Positions 8,239 to 18,245 are shown, counted from the stretch's first letter. The stretch: 64,000 nt of DNA from Marinimicrobium agarilyticum DSM 16975 (GCF_000423345.1 NZ_AUHU01000010.1:62001-126000); one strand, 5' to 3'. Notes: generated by a model from the sequence alone, not told the origin. Translations and numbers: made by a program.

Positions 8239-10626
8239 TTATGGTTTGTCGCGTAGCAGGCGGACGCCGTAGATGCCCCCGGCAATCGAGCCCGGCTTGG
8301 CTTCAAACTTCAACGTCAGGACACCGTCTTCCGCCTTACGCACCAGGTCAACCGGTAAGGGGTAATCGACATAATAGAAGTTGGCCCCTTTACCTTCTTC
8401 CAGCTGAACATCCGCCACTTTCTGGTCGTTGATGCTGATACTGAACTCACGTCCGGCGTCCGGCCCGAAGTAGGTGATGCGCAGAAACTTGGCTTGGTGC
8501 TGTGGGTCCCGCAAGTCATAGCTGAACCAACCGGCCGCGTGCCGCCAGTGCCGGCCGAGATGTACACCGGCCTCGGTATCCTCGCCGTCAAAGAAATGGT
8601 CTGCTTCAGGCTGCTGCTCACCTGGAGCCACGCTGTCGATGGTCAGAGCTTCCAGCGCAAGCCGGGCCCGTTCCTCTTTGATACGCGCTTCACTCTGCTC
8701 ACCGCCCGCCTGAGGCCAGTAAACCGTATAACGGCTGTCGTGGACCCGGAAAAAAGGCACCAGCTTTACCGTTTCCTGATTCGGCACATCCAGACCGGCG
8801 TTCGCGGAAAACGTCAACGGCTGGCCCGCCACAGGTTTCAACTGAGCCAGAAATTCTTCCGGCTCCGACACCATGACGGGAGTCGCCTCCGGTGGGCACA
8901 GGGCGCCTTGGGCAATATGCCCCATGCGGCTGTCGTCGCTCAGAAAGTTCAGAGTCTCGTTTTCGAACACATCGGTTTTAGAGGCCAGAACGATGGGGCC
9001 GTGAAGCACGGCGTAATAATCCGACCCGTCCGGCAGCTGTTCCAGACGCGTGGTCATCGGCAGGGTCACTTCAACCTTGTCACCCGCCTGCCAGTCCCGA
9101 TCGACAGTCACGTATTCACCGGGTTCGGCATTCACCTGGACGGACTGTCCGTTGACGCTCACCTGCATCGCCCCTTCAGCAACCCAAACGGGGTAGCGAA
9201 GATTCAGGGCGAAATCGCCACTGCCTTGTTCAAGCGTAAATCGCGTGGTGTCGGAGTCAGGGAACGCGGTTTCCTGAGCCAAAGAAATACCCTGCTCTTC
9301 CCACGTTAACCGAGAGGGTATGAACAGGTTTACGAACAGATTCTCACCCCGGTGGGCGTAGATCATTTCACCGTATTTGAAGTGATTTTCGATACCCGAG
9401 CCGACGCAGCACCACATAGCCTGCTCCGGCTGGGAATACATGCGGTAATGGGCCGGGCGCATGGAGGTGAAATACACCAGACCACCGTGCTCGGGATGCT
9501 GGCTGGACAGGATGTGGTTGTAGAGCGCACGCTCGTAGTAATCAATGTACTCAAGCTCCGCCGCATCGTCGTAAAGCATTTTGGAGAGCTTGAGCATGTT
9601 GTAGGTGTTACAGGTCTCCGGCCCTTCCCGGTCACTGACCATGGAGCTGAAGTCGTCAGTGGGATGGAAGTGCTCGCGAACACTGTTGCCGCCGATGGCG
9701 ACGGAGCGCTCGTAAACCACCGTGTGCCAGAAAAAGTCGGCGGCTTCACTCCAGCTTTCATCGCCGTTGAGTTCGGCCACACGCTTGTAGCCGATGACCT
9801 TTGGAATTTGGGTATTGGCGTGTAGACCGTTCAACTCATCCGCGTCTTGCAGCAGGGGATCGAGAATCAAATGATGAGAAAACTGCTCGGCCAACCTCAG
9901 GTATTTATCCTCACCGGTAATCTCGGCCACATCGGCAAAGACTTCGTTCATGCCGCCGTATTCGGTGCGCAGCATGGCCTGAATTTGCTCATCGCTCAGA
10001 CCATCCACCAGATCAATCGCCCAGTCGGACAGGTTTACCAACATCCGTCTGGCCTGTTCACTGCCTGTATAAAGGTAGGCATCCCGCAAACCGGCAAACA
10101 CCTTGTGAACGTTGTACCAGGGTACCCACTTGCCATTGAGCGCAAACAGGTCGGCATCGATATTGCCGCTTTCAATCTCTTCCCACAGCGCCGTGCTCCC
10201 CGGCACGCCACCCAGATAGCCATTGCCATTGGCCTTCTGCGCCCGCTCCAGCTCGTCGAGCATATAGTTCAGGCGGCTCAAGGCTTCGCCGTTGCCAGTG
10301 GAGGCGTAGGCCAACGCCAGTGACGTCAGATAGTGCCCGCCAATATGACCGTCCAGGCCCGACCCTTCCCAGTTACCGTAGGTGTCCGCTTTTGGCTCCA
10401 GCCCCGCTTCGCGCAGGTACGGCGCCAGAAGGCGGTCCGGATCCATGGTGAAGATGTATTGCAGGTTGGTCTGCTCAGCGTTTTTAAACGGACTGCCGTC
10501 GAGGAGACGGACGCTGCTCAAGGGAAACGTTTCAACGGCCGCGGAGGTCGGTTCTGTGCGTTCGTTGGTTTGGGTACAGCCGGCGATCAGGGTGGCGGCC
10601 AGCAGTGTGGGGAGGAGTTTTCGCAT
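8239..10626 (-). CDS. GH127 beta-L-arabinofuranosidase, lipoprotein
   Basis: A 795-residue glycosidase of the former DUF1680 family, which releases beta-linked L-arabinofuranose. Starting at the ATG at 10626 gives MRKLLPTLLAATLIAGC, a lipoprotein signal with the lipidated Cys in LIAGC, so the enzyme is anchored in the envelope. The family's zinc-thiolate site is complete: Glu337 and Cys339 in GPETCNTYN, and the Cys406-Cys407 pair in WCCVGSG, where the first is the expected nucleophile by comparison with HypBA1. The (alpha/alpha)6 barrel is followed by beta-domains and a C-terminal region ending YGVRLLRDKP. It is the last gene of the minus-strand hydrolase/transporter group. Some GH127 relatives act on other sugars, so the exact linkage is inferred. 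Confidence 0.88.
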   Translation of the reverse strand: MRKLLPTLLAATLIAGCTQTNERTEPTSAAVETFPLSSVRLLDGSPFKNAEQTNLQYIFTMDPDRLLAPYLREAGLEPKADTYGNWEGSGLDGHIGGHYLTSLALAYASTGNGEALSRLNYMLDELERAQKANGNGYLGGVPGSTALWEEIESGNIDADLFALNGKWVPWYNVHKVFAGLRDAYLYTGSEQARRMLVNLSDWAIDLVDGLSDEQIQAMLRTEYGGMNEVFADVAEITGEDKYLRLAEQFSHHLILDPLLQDADELNGLHANTQIPKVIGYKRVAELNGDESWSEAADFFWHTVVYERSVAIGGNSVREHFHPTDDFSSMVSDREGPETCNTYNMLKLSKMLYDDAAELEYIDYYERALYNHILSSQHPEHGGLVYFTSMRPAHYRMYSQPEQAMWCCVGSGIENHFKYGEMIYAHRGENLFVNLFIPSRLTWEEQGISLAQETAFPDSDTTRFTLEQGSGDFALNLRYPVWVAEGAMQVSVNGQSVQVNAEPGEYVTVDRDWQAGDKVEVTLPMTTRLEQLPDGSDYYAVLHGPIVLASKTDVFENETLNFLSDDSRMGHIAQGALCPPEATPVMVSEPEEFLAQLKPVAGQPLTFSANAGLDVPNQETVKLVPFFRVHDSRYTVYWPQAGGEQSEARIKEERARLALEALTIDSVAPGEQQPEADHFFDGEDTEAGVHLGRHWRHAAGWFSYDLRDPQHQAKFLRITYFGPDAGREFSISINDQKVADVQLEEGKGANFYYVDYPLPVDLVRKAEDGVLTLKFEAKPGSIAGGIYGVRLLRDKP

Positions 10627-10677
10627 AGAGCTCACCAAGTTATTTTAGGCGTGGTGGGACGATTGGTTATTTATGGC

Positions 10678-10699
10678 AGGTGGCGGCTATCGCCTTACC
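10678..10699. repeat. REP-like intergenic repeat, copy 2
   Basis: Identical over 22 bases to 8148-8169, between the GH127 and GH43 genes. It is followed by a GC-rich stretch (CCCTACGCGGG) similar to but not identical with the first copy. Confidence 0.6.
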
Positions 10700-10748
10700 G
10701 TGCCCTACGCGGGATCCAGCGCTCGCGCAGGGCATAGGTTTTCGGCGG

Positions 10749-11789
10749 TTATTCCTCGATCAGAACGCTCTGGTACTCGTTCAGTACAGCGGGATCGATT
10801 TCCGGCCAACCATCGTCGGTCCACTGGATTTCGGCGATTTTGAGTTTCTGCAAGCCGTTATCCGCCGCCTCGTAGGCATGGAATACCAGGTAGTCCTTGC
10901 CATCAAAGGTGTACGCGCTGTTGTGGCCCAGACCGTACCACTCATCGTTACCTTCGAGAATGACGGTGCCACCGCCCTTGTTCATCGGTGTGCCTTCTTT
11001 ATCCACGTAGGGGCCGGTCACGTTCTTGGAACGACCCACCACCATATGGTAGGTGCTGTCAGCACCGCGGCAGCACAGACCCCAGGAGACGAACTGGTAG
11101 TAGTAGTCCCCGTGTTTGAAAATGAAGGGCCCTTCGATTTCCGCGGGACCGGCTTCAGTGTCATCCACCAGAATGGAGCGCTCGCGCTTGGAAATGGTGT
11201 ACCACTCTTGAGGTTCGGCCGGAGCGGTCCAGTCTTCGTTGAGCTTGAACATCTTCATGCCGCCCCAGAAAGAGCCGAAGCTGAACCAGGCCTCTCCCTG
11301 CTCGTCGACGATGACGTTGGGGTCAATGGCGTTCCACATATCCCGATTGGGGACAGACTGGATCACCATACCCTGGTCTTCCCAGCCGTAATCGTCGGAC
11401 TCGGGGTTCAGGGTTTTGGTGGTAGTGACCCCCATACCCGAGGTGTTTTTGCCAAAGGCAGAAACCGAGTAGTAGAGGTACCACTTTTTCTCGTCTTCAT
11501 TGTAGATAATATCCGGTGCCCACAGGTGGCCGTTGAACTCAGGCGCGACGTCTTTTGCCCAGTCCGGCTGCCCTTCAAAGGCTCGGCCCTGACGCTGCCA
11601 ATGGACCATGTCCTCGGAGCTGTAGATGGTGATACCCGGACCGGTACTGAACAGGTAATAGGTATCCCCTTCTTTGGCCATCACCGGATCGTGAATGCTG
11701 ACCTGCTTGCCCTGTTCTGCCTGACAGCCCAGAGCGACCAGCGCCATCAAAGAAACCGCCGTGTTTTTTAACCACTGTGTTACGTTCAT
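10749..11789 (-). CDS. GH43 endo-arabinanase-type enzyme, lipoprotein
   Basis: A 346-residue GH43 glycosidase resembling subfamily 5 endo-alpha-1,5-L-arabinanases. The ATG at 11789 (MNVTQWLKNTAVSLMALVALGC) gives a lipoprotein signal with Cys22; an ATG five codons earlier has no ribosome-binding site while GAGG precedes this one. The five-bladed propeller catalytic set is visible: general base Asp34 in SIHDPV, the pKa-modulating Asp in NAIDPNV and the acid Glu in EIEGPFI. The LCCRGADSTYH stretch is characteristic of endo-arabinanases. It lies 35 bases from the upstream GH43 gene on the same strand and should cut arabinan outside the cytoplasm into oligosaccharides. Confidence 0.88.
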   Translation of the reverse strand: MNVTQWLKNTAVSLMALVALGCQAEQGKQVSIHDPVMAKEGDTYYLFSTGPGITIYSSEDMVHWQRQGRAFEGQPDWAKDVAPEFNGHLWAPDIIYNEDEKKWYLYYSVSAFGKNTSGMGVTTTKTLNPESDDYGWEDQGMVIQSVPNRDMWNAIDPNVIVDEQGEAWFSFGSFWGGMKMFKLNEDWTAPAEPQEWYTISKRERSILVDDTEAGPAEIEGPFIFKHGDYYYQFVSWGLCCRGADSTYHMVVGRSKNVTGPYVDKEGTPMNKGGGTVILEGNDEWYGLGHNSAYTFDGKDYLVFHAYEAADNGLQKLKIAEIQWTDDGWPEIDPAVLNEYQSVLIEE

Positions 11790-11823
11790 TATCTCGTACC
11801 TCATTCAGAGAGCGTGGTCTAGC

Positions 11824-12774
11824 TTATTCCACCATGGACGGTTTGCCGAAAACCGGGAAACCGTCGTTGTCCCACTTGATGGGTTTAATAAAGGTATGGC
11901 GATCGGGGTTCCACAGCGGGTCACCTTCAATCTCGGTGTAGGTTCGCGCGTGGTAAACCAGCATGTCGGTCTCGCCGTCTTCGGCCACGGTAAAGCTGTT
12001 GTGGCCCGGACCATAAATGGCGTTTTCCATATCGCTCTGGAACACCGGCTTTTGGGATTTGGTCCAGCTGTTTGGGTCGAGCAGGTCCGCATCCTGATCC
12101 GCCCAAAGAATGCCCATGCAATAGTTCTCATCAGTCGCGCTGCCGGAATAGGTGAGAAAGATACGACCATTGCGAATCAACACCGCGGGGCCTTCGTTGA
12201 CCAGAAAGCCTCGCGTTTCCCACTCCAGCTCGGGCACGGTCAAGCGCACCGGCTCACCGGCAATCGCATCGGGCGTATCCATGGGGGCAATGTAAAGGTT
12301 GGAGTTACCGGGAATCCCCTCTTCCTTCTGGGCCCAGACGTAGTACAGCTGATCTTTGTGAGTGAAGGTGGTCGCGTCCAGGCAGAAGGTGTCCATGCCG
12401 GTCTCGATCTGCTTGGGTTCGGTCCAGGTCCCTTCCAGAGGATTGGCCGCCTCGGTGCTGATGCAGTACATCCGGTGCTGGAACAGACCATCTTTGATTT
12501 CGCGAGTCGGCGCCGCCGCAAAGTAGATGTACCAGGCGCCCTGATTGAAGTGAATTTCAGGCGCCCAGATCAGTTCGCTCAACGGACCGGTCTCCGGTTT
12601 GTGCCACACGGCCACACGCTCGGCATCGGGCAGGCCGGCAATGGTTTTGGCGCGGCGCAGCTCCAGGCGATCATAAGCCGGTACCGAGGCAGTGAAGTAA
12701 TAGTAGCCGTCGGTGTGTTTGTGGATGTAAGGGTCCGCGCGCTGTTCGATCAGGGGGGTCAGCATTTCAGCCAT
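11824..12774 (-). CDS. GH43 exo-alpha-L-arabinofuranosidase-like, cytoplasmic
   Basis: A 316-residue GH43 enzyme like subfamily 26 exo-1,5-alpha-L-arabinofuranosidases. There is no signal peptide, so it probably trims imported arabino-oligosaccharides inside the cell. Catalytic residues are recognisable: Asp14 in RADPYIH, Asp in FCLDATTF and Glu in VNEGPAVL. The start at 12774 has GGAG 6 bases upstream. It lies between the GPH transporter gene (81 bases away) and the endo-type GH43, consistent with an import-then-trim arrangement. The compartment is inferred from the absence of a signal. Confidence 0.87.
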   Translation of the reverse strand: MAEMLTPLIEQRADPYIHKHTDGYYYFTASVPAYDRLELRRAKTIAGLPDAERVAVWHKPETGPLSELIWAPEIHFNQGAWYIYFAAAPTREIKDGLFQHRMYCISTEAANPLEGTWTEPKQIETGMDTFCLDATTFTHKDQLYYVWAQKEEGIPGNSNLYIAPMDTPDAIAGEPVRLTVPELEWETRGFLVNEGPAVLIRNGRIFLTYSGSATDENYCMGILWADQDADLLDPNSWTKSQKPVFQSDMENAIYGPGHNSFTVAEDGETDMLVYHARTYTEIEGDPLWNPDRHTFIKPIKWDNDGFPVFGKPSMVE

Positions 12775-12855
12775 TTCATTCTCCAGTTCGGTAATCGTGG
12801 CAATGGTGGATGCGCAGCGGTACAGACCGCTGCGCTCGGCTCCGCCGTCACCAAT

Positions 12856-14226
12856 CTATGAAACGTTCGGGTCAGCCTCAGCCAGAGCGGTATCTGCCAA
12901 GCTCTCCCGCTTCATTTCTTCGTAGTATTTGTCGGTAATTTTGTACTTGAACATCAGGCCACCCATGATCGCGTGGAAAACGCCCGGGATCACGGACAAC
13001 ATCAGGGCGATGCCGGTCAGAGTGAACGGGCTCTGTTCAACGTTGGCTTCATAGTTGAAGTAGGTGAGCAGCAGACCGACGATGAAACCGGCCGCGCCCA
13101 TGCCTGCTTTCTGGAAGAAGCTGATACCGCCGAATGCCAGGCCGGATACCCGCTTGCCAGTCTTGGCCTGGCCGTAGTCCACCGCCTCCGCAATGGCGCT
13201 CCAGAAAACCGGCGCATGCAGGTCAACGACGAAGGAGATCAGGAAATACAGCGCAAAGGCCAACCAGACATCGCCCGGTTGAACGGCGAAGAACATAATC
13301 ACACTCAGAACGCCAACAGCCAGTTGGGTCCAGCGGAACAGCTGGATCTTACAGAACCGTTTCGTGATCCAGGTCGAGGCGATCATCGCCAGCAGTGCCC
13401 CGGTCACCCCGGTCGTCATAAAAGCGGACAGCATGGTGGCGTCGGCGCCCAAGTAGTACTTGGCGTAGTACGCGGCGACGGAGCTTCGGACGACGTATCC
13501 GAGCGTTCCGGTGAAACAGACGGCGCATAGAATCAACCATTGGTCGTTTTTGATCAGAATTTTGAACTGCTCGCCCAGGGTTTTATCTTGTACCTGGTGC
13601 TTCACTCGCTCAGTGGTGGTGAAAAAGCAGAACAGTAATAGCAGCGTACCCAGAATACCCATCAGCCCCATGGACGCCTGGTAACCGACCGCCAGATCAC
13701 CGTCGCCCCAGCTCTCGGCCATGATGGGAACAATGATGGTCACCAGAAAGGCCGCCACTTTGGCAAAGAACAACCGATACCCGTTAGCGGACAAACGTTC
13801 TTTCGGGTCGGGCGTCAGCACACCGATCAGGGAGATATAGGGAATGGTCACCGAGGTGAACATCACCGTTACCAGGATGTACGTCGCGTAAGCCCAGACC
13901 AGCTTGGCGTTGTAACTCCAATCGGGCGTGGAGAACATCAGGAAGATGGACAAGCCGAAGGGGATCGACATGAACAGGAAGTAAGGACGGTAGCGACCCC
14001 ACCGGGTGTTGACCTTATCGGTAATCAAACCCATCAACGGGTCGGTTACCGCATCCACCAACCGGGCCACCAGAAACAGGATACCCATATGGGCGGGCTT
14101 GAGACCAAAAATGTCGGTATAGAAATAAGAGACGATCAGGAACATCGAGGAGATCACGAGGTTCACGGCGGTATCGCCGCTACCAAAACCCACTTTCTCC
14201 AGAATCGTCAGTTTATTCGTTTTCAT
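12856..14226 (-). CDS. GPH-family sugar:cation symporter
   Basis: A 456-residue inner-membrane symporter of the glycoside-pentoside-hexuronide family within the MFS fold, with about 12 hydrophobic segments. Diagnostic features are the N-terminal KVGFGSGDTAVNLV and the loop DPLMGLITDKVNTRWGRYRPY, which matches the conserved GPH D-x-x-x-G-x-x-x-D pattern. It probably carries L-arabinose or short arabino-oligosaccharides with Na+ or H+; the neighbouring cytoplasmic GH43 favours oligosaccharides. It is separated from araA by an intrinsic terminator, so it is expressed either by read-through or from its own promoter in the 90-base gap. Confidence 0.9.
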   Translation of the reverse strand: MKTNKLTILEKVGFGSGDTAVNLVISSMFLIVSYFYTDIFGLKPAHMGILFLVARLVDAVTDPLMGLITDKVNTRWGRYRPYFLFMSIPFGLSIFLMFSTPDWSYNAKLVWAYATYILVTVMFTSVTIPYISLIGVLTPDPKERLSANGYRLFFAKVAAFLVTIIVPIMAESWGDGDLAVGYQASMGLMGILGTLLLLFCFFTTTERVKHQVQDKTLGEQFKILIKNDQWLILCAVCFTGTLGYVVRSSVAAYYAKYYLGADATMLSAFMTTGVTGALLAMIASTWITKRFCKIQLFRWTQLAVGVLSVIMFFAVQPGDVWLAFALYFLISFVVDLHAPVFWSAIAEAVDYGQAKTGKRVSGLAFGGISFFQKAGMGAAGFIVGLLLTYFNYEANVEQSPFTLTGIALMLSVIPGVFHAIMGGLMFKYKITDKYYEEMKRESLADTALAEADPNVS

Positions 14227-14273
14227 AATCGGGCAGCCTTTTGCGGGGTTTTATAGTGGAGTGGCCCAGATAG

Positions 14274-14307
14274 AAAAAACCGGCGAGTGTCCGAAGACAC
14301 TCGCCGG
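14274..14307 (-). terminator. Intrinsic terminator between araA and the symporter
   Basis: On the minus strand a perfect 12-bp stem (CCGGCGAGTGTC with GACACTCGCCGG, TTCG loop) is followed by six T. It starts 11 bases after the araA stop codon. Confidence 0.92.
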
Positions 14308-14317
14308 CTGTTCAGCC

Positions 14318-15820
14318 TTATACGCCTTGCTTCAAGTGGTAGTAAGCGGCGTTTTGACGCAGTTCGTCTTTGAATTTGCGGACCTTGGTGTCCTCGTCGA
14401 TCACCACGGCCTCGACGCCCGCCATTTCGGCGAAGTCGATGATCTGCTCGGTGGTCACACCCTGGCTGTAAACACTGTGGTGAGCACCACCGGAGTGAAT
14501 CCAGGCGGCGCCGGCAATACCCAGGTTCGGGCGCGGCTCCCACAACGCGGAGGCAACCGGCAGGTTGGGCAGGTCGGCCGGGGGCGCGACGGTGTCCAGC
14601 TCGTTCACCACGATACGGAACCGGGTACCCAGATCCACGGTGGTGATGTTCATGGCCGGCCCGGGCTTACCGGTAAACTTCAGGCGGGCGATGTCTTTGC
14701 GAATGCCGATGGTGTGCAACGCCACTTCCAGACGGGGTTTCTCCGCCGCGATGCTCGGGCAGATTTCCAGCATGTGGGCACCCAGCACCTGATCGCGAGC
14801 ACCCAGGTTGTAGGTGTAGTCTTCCATGAAAGAAGTGCCACCTTCTTTGCCCTGACTGATCACTTTCACGATGCGAGTCATGGCCGCGGTTTTCCAGTCG
14901 CCTTCACCGCCGTAGCCATAGCCTTTGGCCATCAGGCGCTGGGTGGCCATACCGGGCAGGCCAGTCAGGCCAGTCAGGTTTTCAAAGTTGTTGGTAAAGG
15001 CTTTGAAGCCGCCCTTTTCCAGGAAGCGCTCCATGCCGATTTCCAGACGCGCTTCGTTCTTGATCATGGCCATCTGGTGCTCATCTTTCAGCACCTCTTC
15101 GGCCACTTCGTAGGTCTTCAGGTATTCGTCCACCAGGGCGTTGGCATCGTCGTCGCTCACGGCGTCGACGATTTCAGCCAGATCACCCAGGCCAAAAGCA
15201 TGCACTTCATAGCCGAAGTGAATCTGCGCAGCGACCTTGTCACCTTCGGTCACAGCCACTTGACGCATGTTGTCGCCGAAACGAGCCACTTTCAGACTTT
15301 GAGACTCGGCCCAACCCATGGCCACGCGCAACCAGTCATCGATTTCCTGCTGAACGCGATCCTGCTTCCAGTGACCCACCACCACGCGACGCTCCTGGCG
15401 CAGCCGGGTGCCGATGTAGCCGAACTCGCGGTCACCGTGGGCACTCTGGTGCAGGTTCATGTAGTCCATGTTGATGTCGGCCCAGGGCAGCTCGGCGTTG
15501 AACTGGGTATGCAGATGCATATAGGGCTTGTTCAGGGCTTTCAGACCGGCGATCCACATCTTCGCCGGAGAGAAGGTGTGCATCCACAGAATCAGGCCGA
15601 CACAGTTGCTGTCGTTGTTCGCGCGCAGACAAACGTCCAGGATTTCATCCGGCGTTTTCACCGTCGGCTGAGCCACAATCTTGGCGGAGATTTTGTCGGA
15701 GCCGGTCAGGCCGTCGGCAATTTCCTGGCTGTTGGCCGCCACTTGCTCCAGGACCTTGGGGCCGTACAGGTGCTGAGAGCCCGTGACGAACCAAATTTCT
15801 TTCTCACCGTAAATTTTCAT
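14318..15820 (-). CDS. araA: L-arabinose isomerase
   Basis: A 500-residue cytoplasmic enzyme converting L-arabinose to L-ribulose, the first step of the AraA-AraB-AraD path. The ATG at 15820 ([20 protein letters not shown]) is the normal family start. The four Mn2+ ligands known from E. coli AraA are present in context: Glu in [11 protein letters not shown], Glu in [10 protein letters not shown], His in [10 protein letters not shown] and His in [10 protein letters not shown]. Length equals the family norm. It follows araD by 32 bases and is the last gene before a strong terminator. Confidence 0.97.
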   Translation of the reverse strand: MKIYGEKEIWFVTGSQHLYGPKVLEQVAANSQEIADGLTGSDKISAKIVAQPTVKTPDEILDVCLRANNDSNCVGLILWMHTFSPAKMWIAGLKALNKPYMHLHTQFNAELPWADINMDYMNLHQSAHGDREFGYIGTRLRQERRVVVGHWKQDRVQQEIDDWLRVAMGWAESQSLKVARFGDNMRQVAVTEGDKVAAQIHFGYEVHAFGLGDLAEIVDAVSDDDANALVDEYLKTYEVAEEVLKDEHQMAMIKNEARLEIGMERFLEKGGFKAFTNNFENLTGLTGLPGMATQRLMAKGYGYGGEGDWKTAAMTRIVKVISQGKEGGTSFMEDYTYNLGARDQVLGAHMLEICPSIAAEKPRLEVALHTIGIRKDIARLKFTGKPGPAMNITTVDLGTRFRIVVNELDTVAPPADLPNLPVASALWEPRPNLGIAGAAWIHSGGAHHSVYSQGVTTEQIIDFAEMAGVEAVVIDEDTKVRKFKDELRQNAAYYHLKQGV

Positions 15821-15852
15821 GTCTGTATCCCGCAAAAATATATCAAGTTAAA

Positions 15853-16545
15853 TCAATTCTGCCCGTAGTAAGCGTTCTTGCCGTGCTTACGCAGATAGTG
15901 CTTGTCCATGATGCCCTGCTTGAGCGGCTGCACGTTGGGCTTCAAGGTGCGAGTCAAGTAGGCCATTTTCGCCATTTCTTCCAGAACCACCGCATGGTAG
16001 ACCGATTGCGCCGCGTTTTTCCCCCAGGTAAAAGGGGCGTGGCCGGCGATGATCACCATCGGGGTTTCCACCGGGTTTCTGTCTTTAAAGCAGTCGGTAA
16101 TCTGAACGCCGGTTTCTTCTTCGTAATCTCTCTCGATCTGAGCGTCACTCATCACGGCCGTGCAGGGAACATCCCCGTAGGCATAGTCTGCGTGGGTGGT
16201 GCCCAGGCAGGGAATCGGCTCCTGAGCCTGGGCCCAGGCCGTGGCATAGGTGGAGTGAGTGTGGGTCACACCGCCGATGTCTTCAAAGTGACGGTACAGG
16301 TGGGTGTGGGTCTTGGTGTCCGAGGACGGACGCATCTTCCCTTCCACCACATTGTTGTCCAGGTCGACGATGACGATGTCATCAACCGTCAGGTCTTCAT
16401 AGGCGACACCGCTGGGCTTGATGGCGACAACCCCCTTTTCGCGGTCGATCTGGGAAACATTGCCCCAGGTGTACACCACCAGGTTGCGGTGATGCAGTTG
16501 CATATTGGCTTCGTACACCTGCTCTTTGAGCTCACGGTAACTCAT
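15853..16545 (-). CDS. araD: L-ribulose-5-phosphate 4-epimerase
   Basis: A 230-residue class II aldolase-fold epimerase producing D-xylulose 5-phosphate for the pentose phosphate pathway. The metal-site motif VTHTHSTYATAWAQ and the His in AGHAPFTWGK supply the three Zn2+ histidines; the phosphate/catalytic region SSDTKTHTHLYRHF is intact. The ATG at 16545 overlaps the araB stop in an ATGA and has GGAG 7 bases upstream, so translation is probably coupled to araB. It is followed by araA. Confidence 0.97.
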   Translation of the reverse strand: MSYRELKEQVYEANMQLHHRNLVVYTWGNVSQIDREKGVVAIKPSGVAYEDLTVDDIVIVDLDNNVVEGKMRPSSDTKTHTHLYRHFEDIGGVTHTHSTYATAWAQAQEPIPCLGTTHADYAYGDVPCTAVMSDAQIERDYEEETGVQITDCFKDRNPVETPMVIIAGHAPFTWGKNAAQSVYHAVVLEEMAKMAYLTRTLKPNVQPLKQGIMDKHYLRKHGKNAYYGQN

Positions 16546-18209
16546 GCGCAATCTCCTTCTACAAAGGCTCCCAGAGCCTGATACTTCTGATACAGCTCGT
16601 CGTACTGCTTGGCATTGCCGGCATTCGGGGTATAGGTTTTACAAACCGGAGAAGCCATGACTTTCTGCGCCTCTTCCACGGAACCGTGCACGCCGGCGAT
16701 AGTGGAGGCAAAAATTGCCGCACCCAGGGCGCAGCTCTGTTCACTTTCCAGCACGTCGATCTGGCAGTTCCAGACGTCGGCACAGACCTGCATGACAAAG
16801 TCCGATTTCTTGGAAATACCGCCGATCACCACCACGGAGCTGATATCGACACCTTCGCTTTTGAAGCGCTCAATAATGGCGCGAGCACCGAAGGCCGTCG
16901 CTTCCACCAGCGACCGGAAAATCTGCGGTGCCTGGCTGCCCATTTTCAGACCACTGATGGCCATACTCAGGGTCTGGTCGGCATCCGGCGTGCGGCGGCC
17001 GTTGACCCAGTCCAGGGCGGTAATACCATTGGCGCCCAGCGGCACTCGATCAGCTTCCGCGCCCAGGGCGGCCAGCGTTTTGTCTTCAATCTCTTCCACC
17101 AATGCCTTGCGGGTCGCCTCATCCAGCTTGTCGGTGGTGGCCAGCAGGTTTTTCACCGGCCAGTTGACCAGATTGCGGAACCACGCGTAGAGGTCACCGA
17201 AGGCGGACTGACCCGCCTCCAGACCGACCATTCCCGGAATGACCGAGCCGTCGACCTGGCCACAGATACCGCGAATGCACTTATCACCAATGTCCTCATA
17301 GCTGGCGACCGTGATGTCACAAGTGGATGTACCCATCACTTTTGTTAGTACGCCCGGTTTGACGTTAGCAGCCACTGCGCCCATATGACAGTCAAAGGCG
17401 CCAAAGCCCACCGGGATGCCAGCGGGCAAGCCCAGTTTATCGGCCCACTCGTCATTGAGGGGACCCACACTTTCGGCGGAGGTATAGGTGTCGGCGGGCA
17501 AGCGATCTCGCAGGCCATCCAGTACCGGATCCAGGCCGGTGAAGAAATCGTTGGGGGGGTAACCACCCCAGCTTTCGTGCCACATGACTTTGTGGCCGGC
17601 GGCGCAGCGGCCAGCGCGGAACTTGCTCGGGTGGGTGGTACCGGTCAGTACGGCCGGCATCCAGTCGCAATGCTCGACCCAGCTGTGAGCGGCTTTGTGC
17701 ACAGAGGCGTCTTCACGCATGACGTGCATTGCCTTCGCCCAGAACCACTCAGAGGAATAAATACCACCCTCATACTTCAAGTAGTTGACGTCGGCGGATT
17801 CGGCCGCGGCGGTAATCTGCTGGGCTTCTTTGATCGCGGTGTGATCTTTCCACAGCACGAACATGGCATTGGGGTTTTCGGCAAACTCGGGCTTCAACGC
17901 CAGCGCCGTGCCTTCACTGTCCACCGGAACTGGAGTGGAACCGGTGGTATCAAAACTGATGCCCACTACCTGACGGGCCGCGCCTTCGGGCGCCTCTTTC
18001 CACAGCCCCGTAACGGCCTGCTCCAGGCCCTCAAGATAATCGAGCGGATGCTGGCGGAACTGATCTTTGGCCGGATCGGAATACAGACCCTGGTTCCAGC
18101 GTTTGTACGGGACCACTGTGGTGGCGACTTCATCGCCGTTTGCGGTATCAACCAACAGTGCTCGAACCGAGTCAGACCCATAGTCCAGGCCCAGCGCGTA
18201 AGACGTCAT
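16542..18209 (-). CDS. araB: L-ribulokinase
   Basis: A 555-residue FGGY-family sugar kinase phosphorylating L-ribulose with ATP. The N-terminal phosphate motif GLDYGSDSVRALLVDT, a central GFGAFDCHMGAV and the C-terminal nucleotide-binding VVIGGISKKSDFVMQV, followed by CALGAAIFAS, are the expected FGGY landmarks. Length matches ribulokinases of the E. coli type. It opens the araB-araD-araA unit; AAGGTG precedes the ATG, and a near-consensus promoter and a leader hairpin lie just upstream. Confidence 0.96.
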   Translation of the reverse strand: MTSYALGLDYGSDSVRALLVDTANGDEVATTVVPYKRWNQGLYSDPAKDQFRQHPLDYLEGLEQAVTGLWKEAPEGAARQVVGISFDTTGSTPVPVDSEGTALALKPEFAENPNAMFVLWKDHTAIKEAQQITAAAESADVNYLKYEGGIYSSEWFWAKAMHVMREDASVHKAAHSWVEHCDWMPAVLTGTTHPSKFRAGRCAAGHKVMWHESWGGYPPNDFFTGLDPVLDGLRDRLPADTYTSAESVGPLNDEWADKLGLPAGIPVGFGAFDCHMGAVAANVKPGVLTKVMGTSTCDITVASYEDIGDKCIRGICGQVDGSVIPGMVGLEAGQSAFGDLYAWFRNLVNWPVKNLLATTDKLDEATRKALVEEIEDKTLAALGAEADRVPLGANGITALDWVNGRRTPDADQTLSMAISGLKMGSQAPQIFRSLVEATAFGARAIIERFKSEGVDISSVVVIGGISKKSDFVMQVCADVWNCQIDVLESEQSCALGAAIFASTIAGVHGSVEEAQKVMASPVCKTYTPNAGNAKQYDELYQKYQALGAFVEGDCA

Positions 18210-18227
18210 ACGTTCACCTTAATTATC

Positions 18228-18245
18228 GAGGCCCATAGGGGCCTC
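18228..18245 (-). promoter_or_regulatory. Leader hairpin upstream of araB
   Basis: A 7-bp stem (GAGGCCC with GGGCCTC, 4-base loop) lies in the araB 5' leader, between the -10 element and the ribosome-binding site. It has no T-run, so it is more likely to shape mRNA stability or translation than to terminate. Confidence 0.4.
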
